Positions 9,569-17,575 of a DNA stretch of 33,040 nt are shown piece after piece. Where the stretch lies: the NCBI GenBank assembly GCA_030595185.1, contig JAUVDT010000013.1:1-33040 (forward strand). Reading direction: 5' to 3'. The first letter of the stretch is position 1; each line of letters opens with the position of its first letter. The position numbers and the translations under genes are program-made. The notes under the pieces were generated by a model. The model had not been told where the DNA came from and made no database searches. It saw only the letters and a list, made by a program, of their open reading frames with translations. This DNA is from Gammaproteobacteria bacterium. Lineage in GTDB: Bacteria; Pseudomonadota; Gammaproteobacteria; SZUA-229.

Positions 9569-10327
9569 ATGACTGCAAGGGTGATATCAGTCATCAATCA
9601 AAAAGGTGGCGTTGGCAAAACAGCAACGGCTACAAATTTGGCTCATGGTCTGGCTTTGAAAGGCTATCAAGTCCTGGCAATTGATCTTGATCCACAAGCA
9701 CATCTGGCTTCTAGCCTTGGTATTACTCGTGAAGATATTGCGGGACTAGATGCCGTTTTTTTGAAAGGTATTCCATTACAAAGTGTTCAGATGCAAGTTC
9801 GTGAAAATTTGAAACTTGTCTCTGCTGGTGGACATTTAAATGAAGTGGAAAATCTGGAAGGTGGTAAATCCCGCGGGCTCTTATTAAAAAGAGCGCTGGA
9901 TCAATATAATGATGATGTTGATTTCATAATTATTGATTGTCCTCCATCATCTGGTCTATTGGTAATCAATGCATTGTTTGCAACTGAAGAAGTGCTAATT
10001 CCAATGACAGGTGATTATCTTGCTATGCAAGGTTTGTCACACTTAATGGCTACACTGTCAAATTTTGAAGAGGCTTTACAAAAATCATATCAACAGTGGA
10101 TTGTTTTGAGTCGTTTTCACGACAGGCGACGTCTGGCTCAGGAAGTTAAAGAAAAACTCATTAATTATTTTCCTGATACAGTATTAAAGACATCTATATC
10201 TGAAGCGGCCTCTTTAGCAGAGTGTCCAGGTTTTGGTAAGACTGTCTATGAATACAGGCCTAATAGTAAATCAACAGAAGAGTATACATCTCTAGTTAAG
10301 GATTTGATCTCCGGGAGGGTTTTTTGA
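9569..10327 (+). CDS. ParA/MinD-family ATPase, probable positioner of the chemotaxis array
   Basis: This 252-residue protein is a deviant-Walker-A ATPase of the ParA/Soj type. It has KGGVGKT with signature Lys12 and P-loop Lys17, the A' motif IDLDPQAHLASSLG, and Walker B DFIIIDCPPSSGLL. No N-terminal DNA-binding extension is present, so it is a short (type Ib-like) ParA. It lies inside a chemotaxis operon with no parB or centromere-like repeats nearby. ParC of Vibrio and PpfA of Rhodobacter are chemotaxis-linked ParA proteins that localise arrays, so array positioning is the likely role. Its stop overlaps the next start by one base (TGATG), tying it translationally to the lysine-tailed STAS protein, a candidate partner. 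Confidence 0.85.
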   Translation: MTARVISVINQKGGVGKTATATNLAHGLALKGYQVLAIDLDPQAHLASSLGITREDIAGLDAVFLKGIPLQSVQMQVRENLKLVSAGGHLNEVENLEGGKSRGLLLKRALDQYNDDVDFIIIDCPPSSGLLVINALFATEEVLIPMTGDYLAMQGLSHLMATLSNFEEALQKSYQQWIVLSRFHDRRRLAQEVKEKLINYFPDTVLKTSISEAASLAECPGFGKTVYEYRPNSKSTEEYTSLVKDLISGRVF

Positions 10328-11154
10328 TGGCTAAAAAAAGTACAACAAAGACCACAAAAAAGAAGACCGCAGCAGCGGTTAAAAAAGTACCAGCTAAGAA
10401 AAAAACTGCAACTAAGAAAAAAGCGAAAGCTAAAAAAAGTCCGTTTAAATCCAAGTTGGGTCATGACCCGTTGGCATGGATTACTGGAGATGATGCAACT
10501 GAACTAGGTCTTAGTTTTGATGATATTGAATCAAGCTCAAGTTCTAGTGCACTTGATGAAATTATTCCTGCCGTGCAGGTTGCCGAAGATAGCATTGAAG
10601 TTAATGAGGTCGCTGCTGAGCCTGTTAGTGTAATTGAGCAGAATGTGGCAAGTGAAACTGTTGCTGATACTGCTCCGCCAGTTTCTGATGACGGTTCATG
10701 GGGTTTGTTTGGTAGTAAAGAAGAAACTCCCGTTACAGCGCAATCAGAGACCTCTGATGATGGATCCTGGGGTTTATTCGGGTCAGAAGAAGCTGAAGCT
10801 AGCGATTCATCTACTGATGAAGGTATTGCGTGGGGCTTATTTGAAGATGAGTTAGCTACAGATACAGATATCGATCATGATGCTTTAACAATACATTTAC
10901 CAGCCAGTTTTAATGTTTCAGTAATTTCAAAGGTCTATCATGAGTTTGAAGAAATCATCAGTAAAAATCATGATGTAATTGTTGATGCAAGTGATATAGA
11001 AACTATTGATGCTGTGGGCTTGCAGCTTTTATTTGCAGGTAGAAAAGAATTGCAAAAGAACGGCTGCAAGATGGTAATAAAAGATGGATCTAAACGTGTT
11101 GATTTATTATCAAAGTCTTCATTCATAAATGAACTGATTGGTATTTCAGGATAA
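10327..11154 (+). CDS. STAS-domain protein with lysine-rich N-tail and three WGLF repeats
   Basis: This 275-residue protein is not a textbook Che component. Residues 2-40 are a Lys/Ala/Thr tail like histone H1 or AlgP (STTKTTKKKTAAAVKK and similar). Residues about 48-120 are acidic and disordered. Three repeats then follow at residues 124-128 (SWGLF), 147-151 (SWGLF) and 168-172 (AWGLF), each preceded by an acidic stretch. Residues about 185-275 form a STAS (MlaB-like) domain, TIHLPASFNV...VIVDASDIETIDAVGLQLL. The position equal to the phosphorylated Ser of SpoIIAA is Ala229. GGGAGGG (10313-10319) lies 7 bases before ATG 10327, which decides that start over the TTG just upstream. It is encoded between parA and cheR; function is not established. 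Confidence 0.85.
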   Translation: MAKKSTTKTTKKKTAAAVKKVPAKKKTATKKKAKAKKSPFKSKLGHDPLAWITGDDATELGLSFDDIESSSSSSALDEIIPAVQVAEDSIEVNEVAAEPVSVIEQNVASETVADTAPPVSDDGSWGLFGSKEETPVTAQSETSDDGSWGLFGSEEAEASDSSTDEGIAWGLFEDELATDTDIDHDALTIHLPASFNVSVISKVYHEFEEIISKNHDVIVDASDIETIDAVGLQLLFAGRKELQKNGCKMVIKDGSKRVDLLSKSSFINELIGISG

Positions 11155-11157
11155 ATT

Positions 11158-12003
11158 ATGGCCGTTACTATTAAACCAGACAGGGAATTCTTATTTACTG
11201 AAAAAGATTTTAATTACCTGAGAAAAGTGGCCAATGACTATTCAGGTATTACCGTTTCAGATGATAAATATGACATGTATTATGCTCGCATTGCTAAAAG
11301 AGTAAGAACTCTAGGTGTGGGTGATTTTGCAGGATATTGTAAGTACCTGAAAAACAACCACGCTAAAGAATTTACTAATTTTATTAATTCTATAACAACT
11401 AATTTAACATCGTTTTTTAGAGAAAATTATCATTTTGAATTTATGGTAAGTGATCTAATTCCTGAGTTCAAAAAAAAATATGCTACTAAAAAGTCATTAA
11501 AAATTTGGTGTACTGCAGCCTCTACTGGTGAAGAGCCTTACTCAATTGCAATGACTTTAGCTGAAAATTTTGACTTAAAAGCATGGGATATTAGATTTTT
11601 AGCTACTGATATAGATTCTAATGTACTGACTACTGCACGTAATGGTGTTTATGAAGAGCAACGAATAGCGAATTTAAGTAAAACGCGAAAATCAAAATGG
11701 TTTAGAAAAGGCTCAGGTGAAAATAAAGGTACTGTCAGGGTCGACAAAAAGTTAAGAGAAATGGTTTCATTCAAAAGGTTAAATCTCATTCAGGAGTGGC
11801 CGCTAAAAAATAAGTTTGACCTTATAATTTGTCGTAACGTATTTATTTATTTTGATGGGCCAACAAAAGAAATGATCCTTGAAAGATATCATGATTTATT
11901 AAATGACGGAGGTTATTTAATACTTGGGCATTCTGAATCTATTCATTCAATGAATACAGACTATGAAACAATAGGTCATACAATATATAGGAAAACTATT
12001 TAA
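11158..12003 (+). CDS. cheR: Chemoreceptor methyltransferase CheR
   Basis: CheR transfers methyl groups from S-adenosylmethionine to receptor glutamates. The 281 residues comprise an N-terminal helical domain and a C-terminal SAM domain with IWCTAASTGEEPYSIAM (about 115-131), FLATDIDSNVL, and FDLIICRNVFIYFD followed by LILGHSESI. The beta-subdomain loop reads FRKGSGENKGTVRV, which aligns without gaps to the glycine-containing loop of enteric CheR (FMRGTGPHEGLVRV). That loop is a feature of pentapeptide-binding CheRs. This agrees with the EWEDF tail of the receptor in the same operon and with the three WxxF repeats just upstream. It starts 3 bases after the STAS gene. Confidence 0.96.
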   Translation: MAVTIKPDREFLFTEKDFNYLRKVANDYSGITVSDDKYDMYYARIAKRVRTLGVGDFAGYCKYLKNNHAKEFTNFINSITTNLTSFFRENYHFEFMVSDLIPEFKKKYATKKSLKIWCTAASTGEEPYSIAMTLAENFDLKAWDIRFLATDIDSNVLTTARNGVYEEQRIANLSKTRKSKWFRKGSGENKGTVRVDKKLREMVSFKRLNLIQEWPLKNKFDLIICRNVFIYFDGPTKEMILERYHDLLNDGGYLILGHSESIHSMNTDYETIGHTIYRKTI

Positions 12004-12004
12004 T

Positions 12005-12634
12005 ATGGCTCTGAGTAGTGATAAACATCGAATTCATAAAGCATTACCTGATTTTTCTAGTATTAAACGCTATTGGGATAAAACTAATAACTGTGTGGCT
12101 GCAAAAATATTACCAGGCGAATATTATGTGTCTGTTACTAATGAGTTAATTACTACGGTGTTGGGTTCGTGTATTTCGGTTTGTATTCGTGATGCTAAGA
12201 ATGGCATCGGTGGTATGAATCACTTTATGTTACCCAAAGATAATAATGTAAGTGATAGTATTGTTAGTGAGGCTGCCCGTTATGGGAACTTTGCAATGGA
12301 ACATTTGATTAATGATATTTTACATTATGGTGGCGAGCGTAAAAACCTGGAATTCAAAGTGTTTGGTGGTGGTAAGGTTCTTGATATGAAGATGGATATT
12401 GGTAAAAAAAATATTGAATTTGTATTTGAATATCTTAAATTGGAAAGGTTTTCCATACTTTCTGAAGATGTAGGAGATGTATATCCAAGAAAAGTGAATT
12501 TTTTTCCATTATCTGGTGTCGCTAAAGTTAAAAAACTGAAAAAACTACATAATCAAACTATTATTACTAGAGAAAATACGTATCTTGAAAATATTAAAAA
12601 TGCACCTGTTGAAAGTGATATTGAGTTATTTTAA
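12005..12634 (+). CDS. cheD: Chemoreceptor glutamine deamidase CheD
   Basis: CheD deamidates specific receptor glutamines and, in some species, is held by CheC-type proteins. This protein has 209 residues, somewhat long for the family because of an N-terminal extension and a C-terminal tail. The catalytic Cys56 lies in ELITTVLGSCISVCIRD, and His73 lies in GIGGMNHFMLP. Both match the Cys-His pair of CheD, and the FGGG block (VFGGGKVLDM) follows. It starts one base after the cheR stop and ends 17 bases before cheB. No cheC is present in the window, so any CheD partner must be encoded elsewhere or be different. Confidence 0.95.
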   Translation: MALSSDKHRIHKALPDFSSIKRYWDKTNNCVAAKILPGEYYVSVTNELITTVLGSCISVCIRDAKNGIGGMNHFMLPKDNNVSDSIVSEAARYGNFAMEHLINDILHYGGERKNLEFKVFGGGKVLDMKMDIGKKNIEFVFEYLKLERFSILSEDVGDVYPRKVNFFPLSGVAKVKKLKKLHNQTIITRENTYLENIKNAPVESDIELF

Positions 12635-12651
12635 ATGAGAGCTAAAGCTAC

Positions 12652-13743
12652 ATGTCAAAAATAAAAGTCTTAATTGTTGATGATGCGGCTTTGATGCGTA
12701 AATTGCTGACAGAGATATTGTCATCAAGTTCCAGGATTGAAGTAGTGGGTACAGCAGCCGATCCATTTATAGCCCGAGATAAAATCAAACAACTCAATCC
12801 AGACGTGATTACACTTGATGTTGAAATGCCTCGTATGGATGGCATTACTTTTTTAAAAAATTTGATGCGTTTACGACCTATGCCAGTAGTCATGATTTCT
12901 ACGCTTACTGAAGATGGTGCTGATATAACTCTTGAAGCACTTGCAAGTGGCGCAATTGATTATATACCTAAACCAAAAGCAGACTTTGAACATTCTATTA
13001 GCGACTACGCAAATGATATTATAGAAAAAGTTATCACTGCTGGACAGGTTAATATCAGCAAGATTGAAAAAAGAATCAAGACTTTAGGTAAAATGAAAGT
13101 GTCACCAAAACTTTCAGCAGATGCAGTTTTATCAAGTAGATCAGGTAAGAATGTTGTCAATACAACGGATAAATTTATAGCAATTGGTGCTTCAACAGGC
13201 GGAACAGAGGCTGTAAAAGAAGTACTTATGGGTTTGCCCTCTGATGTGCCAGGTATCGTGATTGCACAACATATACCAGCTACTTTTAGTACTAGTTTTG
13301 CGCGTAGACTGAATGAAACCACAAACCTGAGGGTGCGCGAAGCAAAAAATGGCGATCAGATACTTCCAGGGCATGTATATCTTGCGCCTGGTGACAAACA
13401 TCTGATCATACAGAGAACAGGTGCAAAATATATCTGTAAACTGAATGATGGCCCTGAAGTAAATAGACATAAACCCAGTGTTGATGTTTTATTTCGCTCT
13501 GTTGCACAAAGTGCTGGACCGAATGCGATGGGTATCATGTTAACAGGTATGGGTGCAGACGGTGCGCAGGGTATGTTAGAAATGAAACAAGCGGGTGCAT
13601 ATAATATTGCACAAGATGAAAATACTTCTGTTGTATGGGGTATGCCAGGTGCTGCTGTTAAGCTTGGAGCAGTGGATAAAGAGTTTCCGTTAGATTCCGT
13701 TGCTAATGAAATAAGTAAATATATGGTGAAATCTAGCGTGTAG
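12652..13743 (+). CDS. cheB: Chemotaxis methylesterase/deamidase CheB
   Basis: CheB removes receptor methyl esters (and can deamidate) once phosphorylated by CheA. In the 363 residues, the N-terminal receiver has D10-D11, phospho-acceptor Asp56 in VITLDVEMPRMDG, and the Lys of DYIPKPKADF. After a linker (about 130-170) comes the esterase domain with a complete triad: Ser181 in AIGASTGGTEAV, His207 in IAQHIPATF and Asp303 in GMGADGAQGM. The protein is fully functional by these criteria. It follows cheD by 17 bases. Length and architecture are normal. Confidence 0.97.
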   Translation: MSKIKVLIVDDAALMRKLLTEILSSSSRIEVVGTAADPFIARDKIKQLNPDVITLDVEMPRMDGITFLKNLMRLRPMPVVMISTLTEDGADITLEALASGAIDYIPKPKADFEHSISDYANDIIEKVITAGQVNISKIEKRIKTLGKMKVSPKLSADAVLSSRSGKNVVNTTDKFIAIGASTGGTEAVKEVLMGLPSDVPGIVIAQHIPATFSTSFARRLNETTNLRVREAKNGDQILPGHVYLAPGDKHLIIQRTGAKYICKLNDGPEVNRHKPSVDVLFRSVAQSAGPNAMGIMLTGMGADGAQGMLEMKQAGAYNIAQDENTSVVWGMPGAAVKLGAVDKEFPLDSVANEISKYMVKSSV

Positions 13744-13764
13744 AATTTAAAGGGAATTTTGTAT

Positions 13765-14976
13765 TTGTTACTAGAATTTAAAAAATATTGGATAGCCTTA
13801 TCAGTAAGTTTAATTGTATTGCTGTATGGCCTTCTAGCGACAAAATTTAATTACAATATCTTTTTAATTGTTATTATAATTTTAAGCTGGATGATTAATG
13901 TTTATATTGTATATAAATTTAATCTTAAAGAGTCGTCAGGATTATCTGCGCCGAAAAATAGTACTGAGAGTAACACTGAAAAGTTGTCTGAAAAAATATC
14001 TGAATTATCAGACTTAACTAAAGGTGAAATGAGTGCGCTTAAGGAGAGTATTGAGCAGGTCAATAATCTGGTGCTAGATGCTGTTTCAGGACTTGGCATT
14101 AGTTTTACAACATTAAGCAACGAGACTCGCTCACAAGAGCAGTTAATCATGAGTCTTATCACTAATATGGCTGGTTCAGGTGATGACTCTGGTACTATTA
14201 CTATTAAACAATTTGCAAATGAAACTAATGAAATTTTAAACTATTTCGTTAAAAACATCATTGATGTTAGCAAAGAAAGTATGGTCATGGTTCATACTAT
14301 TGATGACATGGTTATCAATATGAACGAAATCGATAAATTGCTAGCTGATACTAAAATAATAGCGGATCAAACTAATTTACTGGCTTTGAATGCAGCAATT
14401 GAAGCCGCTAGAGCAGGTGAGGCTGGACGAGGATTTGCCGTAGTAGCGTCAGAGGTTAGAGATTTATCAGTAAGATCAAATCAATTTAATGAAAGAATCA
14501 AAGCTGCTGTTCATCGTGCAGTAGATGACATGGGTAAAGCACAATCTATAATTTCTGATATAGCCTCGAAAGATATGAGTGTCGCGATTAAATCGAAGGA
14601 TCGCGTGGATGAAATGCTGGATAGCTTAAATGATATGAATTTATTTATTGCTAATAAATTAGGTGAAGTTAGCAGTATTACGGAAAGTATAGAAACAGGA
14701 GTTAATGGAGCGGTACAGTCACTTCAGTTTGAAGACATTATTCGGCAATTGTGCGAATATATTGCAAATCATCTTGATCAGATTGGTCATAGCTATGATT
14801 TAATGCATTCAAAGCTTACTGATTTAGACCTTAAAGATGATGACCCTGAAAAAATAATGGAAGTATTGTCATTAGTAAATAATATGCTATATGACGATTT
14901 AGAAGATATTAAACATAATAAAAGACAAACAGTACAGCAAGGTAGTATGGACGAAGGTGCTATCGAGTTATTCTAA
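13765..14976 (+). CDS. Small membrane MCP-like protein with CheZ-like DxxxQ motif
   Basis: This protein of about 403 residues has two membrane helices at its N-terminus ([18 protein letters not shown] and [19 protein letters not shown]), almost no periplasmic loop and no HAMP domain. It has an MCP-type signalling hairpin, [21 protein letters not shown] followed by [18 protein letters not shown]. Near the C-terminus is [14 protein letters not shown], with Asp324 and Gln328 spaced as in the CheZ active site (DFQDLTGQ). It lacks sensor domains and a WxxF tail, so it may be an accessory or phosphatase-like array protein rather than a receptor. The start is not ATG: TTG 13765 lies 9 bases after AAGGGA, while TTG 13759 in the same frame is only 3 bases away. 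Confidence 0.8.
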   Translation: MLLEFKKYWIALSVSLIVLLYGLLATKFNYNIFLIVIIILSWMINVYIVYKFNLKESSGLSAPKNSTESNTEKLSEKISELSDLTKGEMSALKESIEQVNNLVLDAVSGLGISFTTLSNETRSQEQLIMSLITNMAGSGDDSGTITIKQFANETNEILNYFVKNIIDVSKESMVMVHTIDDMVINMNEIDKLLADTKIIADQTNLLALNAAIEAARAGEAGRGFAVVASEVRDLSVRSNQFNERIKAAVHRAVDDMGKAQSIISDIASKDMSVAIKSKDRVDEMLDSLNDMNLFIANKLGEVSSITESIETGVNGAVQSLQFEDIIRQLCEYIANHLDQIGHSYDLMHSKLTDLDLKDDDPEKIMEVLSLVNNMLYDDLEDIKHNKRQTVQQGSMDEGAIELF

Positions 14977-14989
14977 TGTGGAGAAATAG

Positions 14990-15295
14990 ATGTCAATAAG
15001 TATACAAAAATCGGATGATGGTAAAGAAATTACGATTAAGATCGATGGTCGATTTGATTTTGGCTCGCATCATGATTTTCGTGATGCATATCGAGGTGCA
15101 ACTGAGTCAGGTACTATCTTTTCACTAGATATGTCAGATACTGACTATATGGATAGTTCTGCTTTAGGAATGATTTTATTACTTAAAGAGTACTCAAGTA
15201 CTTTAAGTGGTGATATTAAAATCATAAATGTAAATTCAGAAATTAAAAATATTCTGAAAATAGCAAATTTTGATAAGCTTTTTAGTGTTTCGTAA
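14990..15295 (+). CDS. Single-domain STAS protein (anti-sigma-factor-antagonist type)
   Basis: This 101-residue protein is a lone STAS domain of SpoIIAA/RsbV type. Residues 14-25 form the first strand (ITIKIDGRFDFG). DTDYMDSSALGMILLL carries the phosphorylatable position Ser56, aligning with Ser58 of SpoIIAA. The partner would normally be an anti-sigma-like Ser/Thr kinase, but none is encoded in the window. It follows the MCP-like gene by 13 bases with TGGAGAA as ribosome site. It is the last gene of the operon and converges on mltF 22 bases later. It differs from the STAS domain at 10327-11154, which has Ala at the same place. Confidence 0.88.
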   Translation: MSISIQKSDDGKEITIKIDGRFDFGSHHDFRDAYRGATESGTIFSLDMSDTDYMDSSALGMILLLKEYSSTLSGDIKIINVNSEIKNILKIANFDKLFSVS

Positions 15296-15317
15296 GTAGG
15301 AACTTTAAATAAAAAAC

Positions 15318-16775
15318 TTATAAAATATTTGGAAGAATCTTCATTGATGAAGGTTCTGGAGTTGAGTTTGGTTTAGATTTGTTAATTTCCCATGTTAATA
15401 AATCATAGTAACTGCGAATGTTTTCTACATACTTTACTGGCTCCCAGCCTCGAGCGTAGCCATATTTAGTCTTTTTATACCAGCGTCTTTGCGCAAGTAA
15501 AGGCAGAGCTGCTTTTACATCAATCCATTTGTTTGGATCATTTCCCAGCTTTTTAGTAATCTTTCTAGCATCATCAAGATGGTAATAGCCTACATTATAT
15601 GAAGCCAGGGCCATCCATGTTCTATCAGGTTCTGGAATATCTTTATCCATTCGCCCGATTAAATGAGAAAGGTATTTAGCGCCACCAAATATGCTACTTT
15701 TTGCATTGAGTCGATTTTTTACACCAAGGTCACCCGCTGTTCGTCGAGTGAGCATCATAATGCCACGTACACCAGTTGGTGAAATTGCACGTCTGTTCCA
15801 GTGTGACTCTTGATAACCCGCAGCAGCTAATAGCTTCCAATCCAGGTTATTTTCCTCAGCGGCATTTATAAAATGGTTTTTATAGTATTTGAGGCGAGTA
15901 GAAATATGCCGTACGAAAACTCGAGTACCAAAATAATCAAACCGTTCAGTATGTCCGTAGTGGCGATCAATAATTTGCTTTAAAGTACCATCTTCTTTTA
16001 TTTGGCTTAAATATTCACTAGCCGCATCATATAAACTGTTGTCCCTTGTTTTTGGGAATGCCCATGCTAGCTGTTCTATTTCACCCAGTTCAAAAGCGAC
16101 ATCTACTTCAGGAAAAAAATGACGGTAGATCATGAATTCATTGGAGTCTGCAATTGTGTACTCGATAAGTTTTTCAGAAACTAAATGGAGTAACTGATCG
16201 CTGTCGGCGAGTTCAGTATCGGTCCAGCTCAAGTTTTCGTGTTCTTGTTGTAGTTTATGGAGTGTTTGAGAGTGACTGCTACCGGCAATTACTTCGATAT
16301 GTTTGTTATAAAGTTCTTCAATTGTCTTTGGTTTTTTATTTTGTCGGTGGTAAATAAGTTGCTGTTTAATTTCTTGATATGATGGAGTGAATTTAACAAA
16401 TTCTTTTCGTTCTTCAGTAATGCTTAAACCAGCAGCAGCAAAGTCGACATGACCATTTTGAACCGTAGGTAGAATGTCGCTAAATTTATTGGCAATAACG
16501 GGTTTTAGGGTAACACCTAAAGAATCTGCAAAGCCTTTAATTAGGTCGTATTCTAGCCCCGCATCTTTACCATCGGCTGTTTCATATAAGGTAGTAGGGC
16601 TATTTCGTGTGACAACGATTAAAGTACCACGAGATTGTACTTTTTCAAGATCGGTATAAGCCAAATCAGGAATGAATTTAAAAATGCTGAGCACAGCTAA
16701 AACTGAGATGGCGAGCACCGTACCAATTTTAAAACACTGTGTCTGGTTTTCAAAAAATCGCATTAGTACACTCAT
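15318..16775 (-). CDS. mltF: Membrane-bound lytic murein transglycosylase F
   Basis: MltF cleaves peptidoglycan in the periplasm by a non-hydrolytic transglycosylation. The 485 residues comprise an N-terminal hydrophobic anchor (about 16-36), a periplasmic solute-binding-like SBP_bac_3 module (about 45-280; SRGTLIVVTRNSPTTLYE, GLEYDLIKGFADSLGV), and an SLT domain. The SLT domain has catalytic Glu323 in AAAGYQESHWNRRAISPTGVRG, then MLTRRTA and LASYNVGYYHLDDA. Domain order and length match E. coli MltF. A lipoprotein Cys is not obvious, so it is probably anchored by the N-terminal helix. ATG 16775 is used; a second ATG four codons later is also possible. It is monocistronic and converges with the chemotaxis operon. 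Confidence 0.93.
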   Translation of the reverse strand: MSVLMRFFENQTQCFKIGTVLAISVLAVLSIFKFIPDLAYTDLEKVQSRGTLIVVTRNSPTTLYETADGKDAGLEYDLIKGFADSLGVTLKPVIANKFSDILPTVQNGHVDFAAAGLSITEERKEFVKFTPSYQEIKQQLIYHRQNKKPKTIEELYNKHIEVIAGSSHSQTLHKLQQEHENLSWTDTELADSDQLLHLVSEKLIEYTIADSNEFMIYRHFFPEVDVAFELGEIEQLAWAFPKTRDNSLYDAASEYLSQIKEDGTLKQIIDRHYGHTERFDYFGTRVFVRHISTRLKYYKNHFINAAEENNLDWKLLAAAGYQESHWNRRAISPTGVRGIMMLTRRTAGDLGVKNRLNAKSSIFGGAKYLSHLIGRMDKDIPEPDRTWMALASYNVGYYHLDDARKITKKLGNDPNKWIDVKAALPLLAQRRWYKKTKYGYARGWEPVKYVENIRSYYDLLTWEINKSKPNSTPEPSSMKILPNIL

Positions 16776-17235
16776 TTCTAAATCTAACTTCGCCTATTTT
16801 ATCAGTGTGAGCAGGTTAAATGTTATGGTTGTGTAAAAAAGATTAAAACTGTCAAATAACTCGACGATTAATAGTTGGTTTTGTTTCTAACCATATGATT
16901 CTTATATGAAATTTATAGCCTTATAAGTGTGTTATTAATAATTAAGTATTAATGGTTAGTCTTTAATAAGATAACTATGTGGTTAATATTGTCGAGATAC
17001 AATGAAATTCAATTAAATTGCTCTTAAAGCGGCATGTTTATATGTTAGAATCGCGCACCAATTTGGTTTTATTCTATAAAATCAATGAGTTATTAGTATT
17101 AAAAATATTTGAGTGGCGGCTCAGTATTTTTACATAATCTGGAGAAGTGGTCGTTTAAGGGCATCAGTGCTTAGTACGACACTTGTACATCCATGTACAT
17201 CGTCCAAGGACATGTATAAAAAAGTACAAATATCA
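16776..17235. other. Intergenic region between mltF and tRNA-Ser
   Basis: No convincing gene. It contains the upstream region of mltF (reading leftward) and a candidate promoter for the tRNA (17024-17051), followed by a transcribed leader of about 170 bases. Within that leader are TGTACATCCATGTACA (17184-17199), a 7-bp inverted repeat around CC, and GGAGAAGTGG at 17141, which copies the first bases of the tRNA. Confidence 0.6.
17024..17051 (+). promoter_or_regulatory. Candidate promoter for tRNA-Ser
   Basis: TTAAAG (17024-17029) and TAGAAT (17046-17051) are separated by 16 bases and followed by CGCGC, a GC-rich discriminator typical of stable-RNA promoters. The predicted start is about 175 bases before the mature tRNA, which is long, so a nearer promoter is possible. 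Confidence 0.35.
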
Positions 17236-17325
17236 GGAGAAGTGTCCGAGTGGCCGAAGGAGCACGCCTGGAAAGTGTGTATACGTTTATTCGTATCGAG
17301 GGTTCGAATCCCTCCTTCTCCGCCA
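17236..17325 (+). tRNA. tRNA-Ser, anticodon GGA
   Basis: The 90-base cloverleaf has acceptor stem GGAGAAG / CTTCTCC, discriminator G and an encoded CCA. The anticodon stem CACGC / GTGTG holds loop CTGGAAA, giving anticodon GGA (serine, UCC/UCU). A long variable arm (TATACGTTTATTCGTATC region), as required for class II tRNA-Ser, and a TTCGAAT T-loop are present. Confidence 0.97.
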
Positions 17326-17326
17326 T

Positions 17327-17375
17327 ATAAACAAAAAAGCCCTACCTGTTTTTCAGGTAGGGCTTTTTTGTTTAT
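17327..17375 (+). terminator. Intrinsic terminator after tRNA-Ser
   Basis: A perfect 22-bp stem (17327-17348 with 17354-17375; core GCCCTACCTG / CAGGTAGGGC) surrounds a TTTTT loop, with the T-run forming part of the distal arm. It starts two bases after the tRNA CCA. The symmetry means it can also stop transcription arriving from the right. Confidence 0.93.
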
Positions 17376-17575
17376 GGGGGTAAGGGCGGACGAGAACCCT
17401 TTAAAGATAATGTGTGTGCTACCACAGTTATTTGCGTGTCCCCTCGGCATCTGCTCCTGCTTTGCTCTACTACCTACGTCCATGTAGGCATACACAGGCA
17501 AGTACGATTCGAAAAAATTACAGGACAGCAAATTTTGATGCAGTGACTTTTTACTGCGCCCGAAGAGAGGTATTT

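Noticed and set aside
16800-16860. TTGACA on the minus strand upstream of mltF as a promoter
   Set aside because: The -35 is perfect but no acceptable -10 lies at 16-18 bases, so a promoter could not be assigned.
17141-17160. Possible second or decayed tRNA-Ser (GGAGAAGTGG start)
   Set aside because: Only the first ten bases resemble the tRNA; no D-arm, anticodon arm or 3' acceptor follows.
17113-17531. Open frames on both strands running through tRNA-Ser and its terminator
   Set aside because: They translate the tRNA and the hairpin; composition is not protein-like, and no ribosome site or homology pattern is visible.
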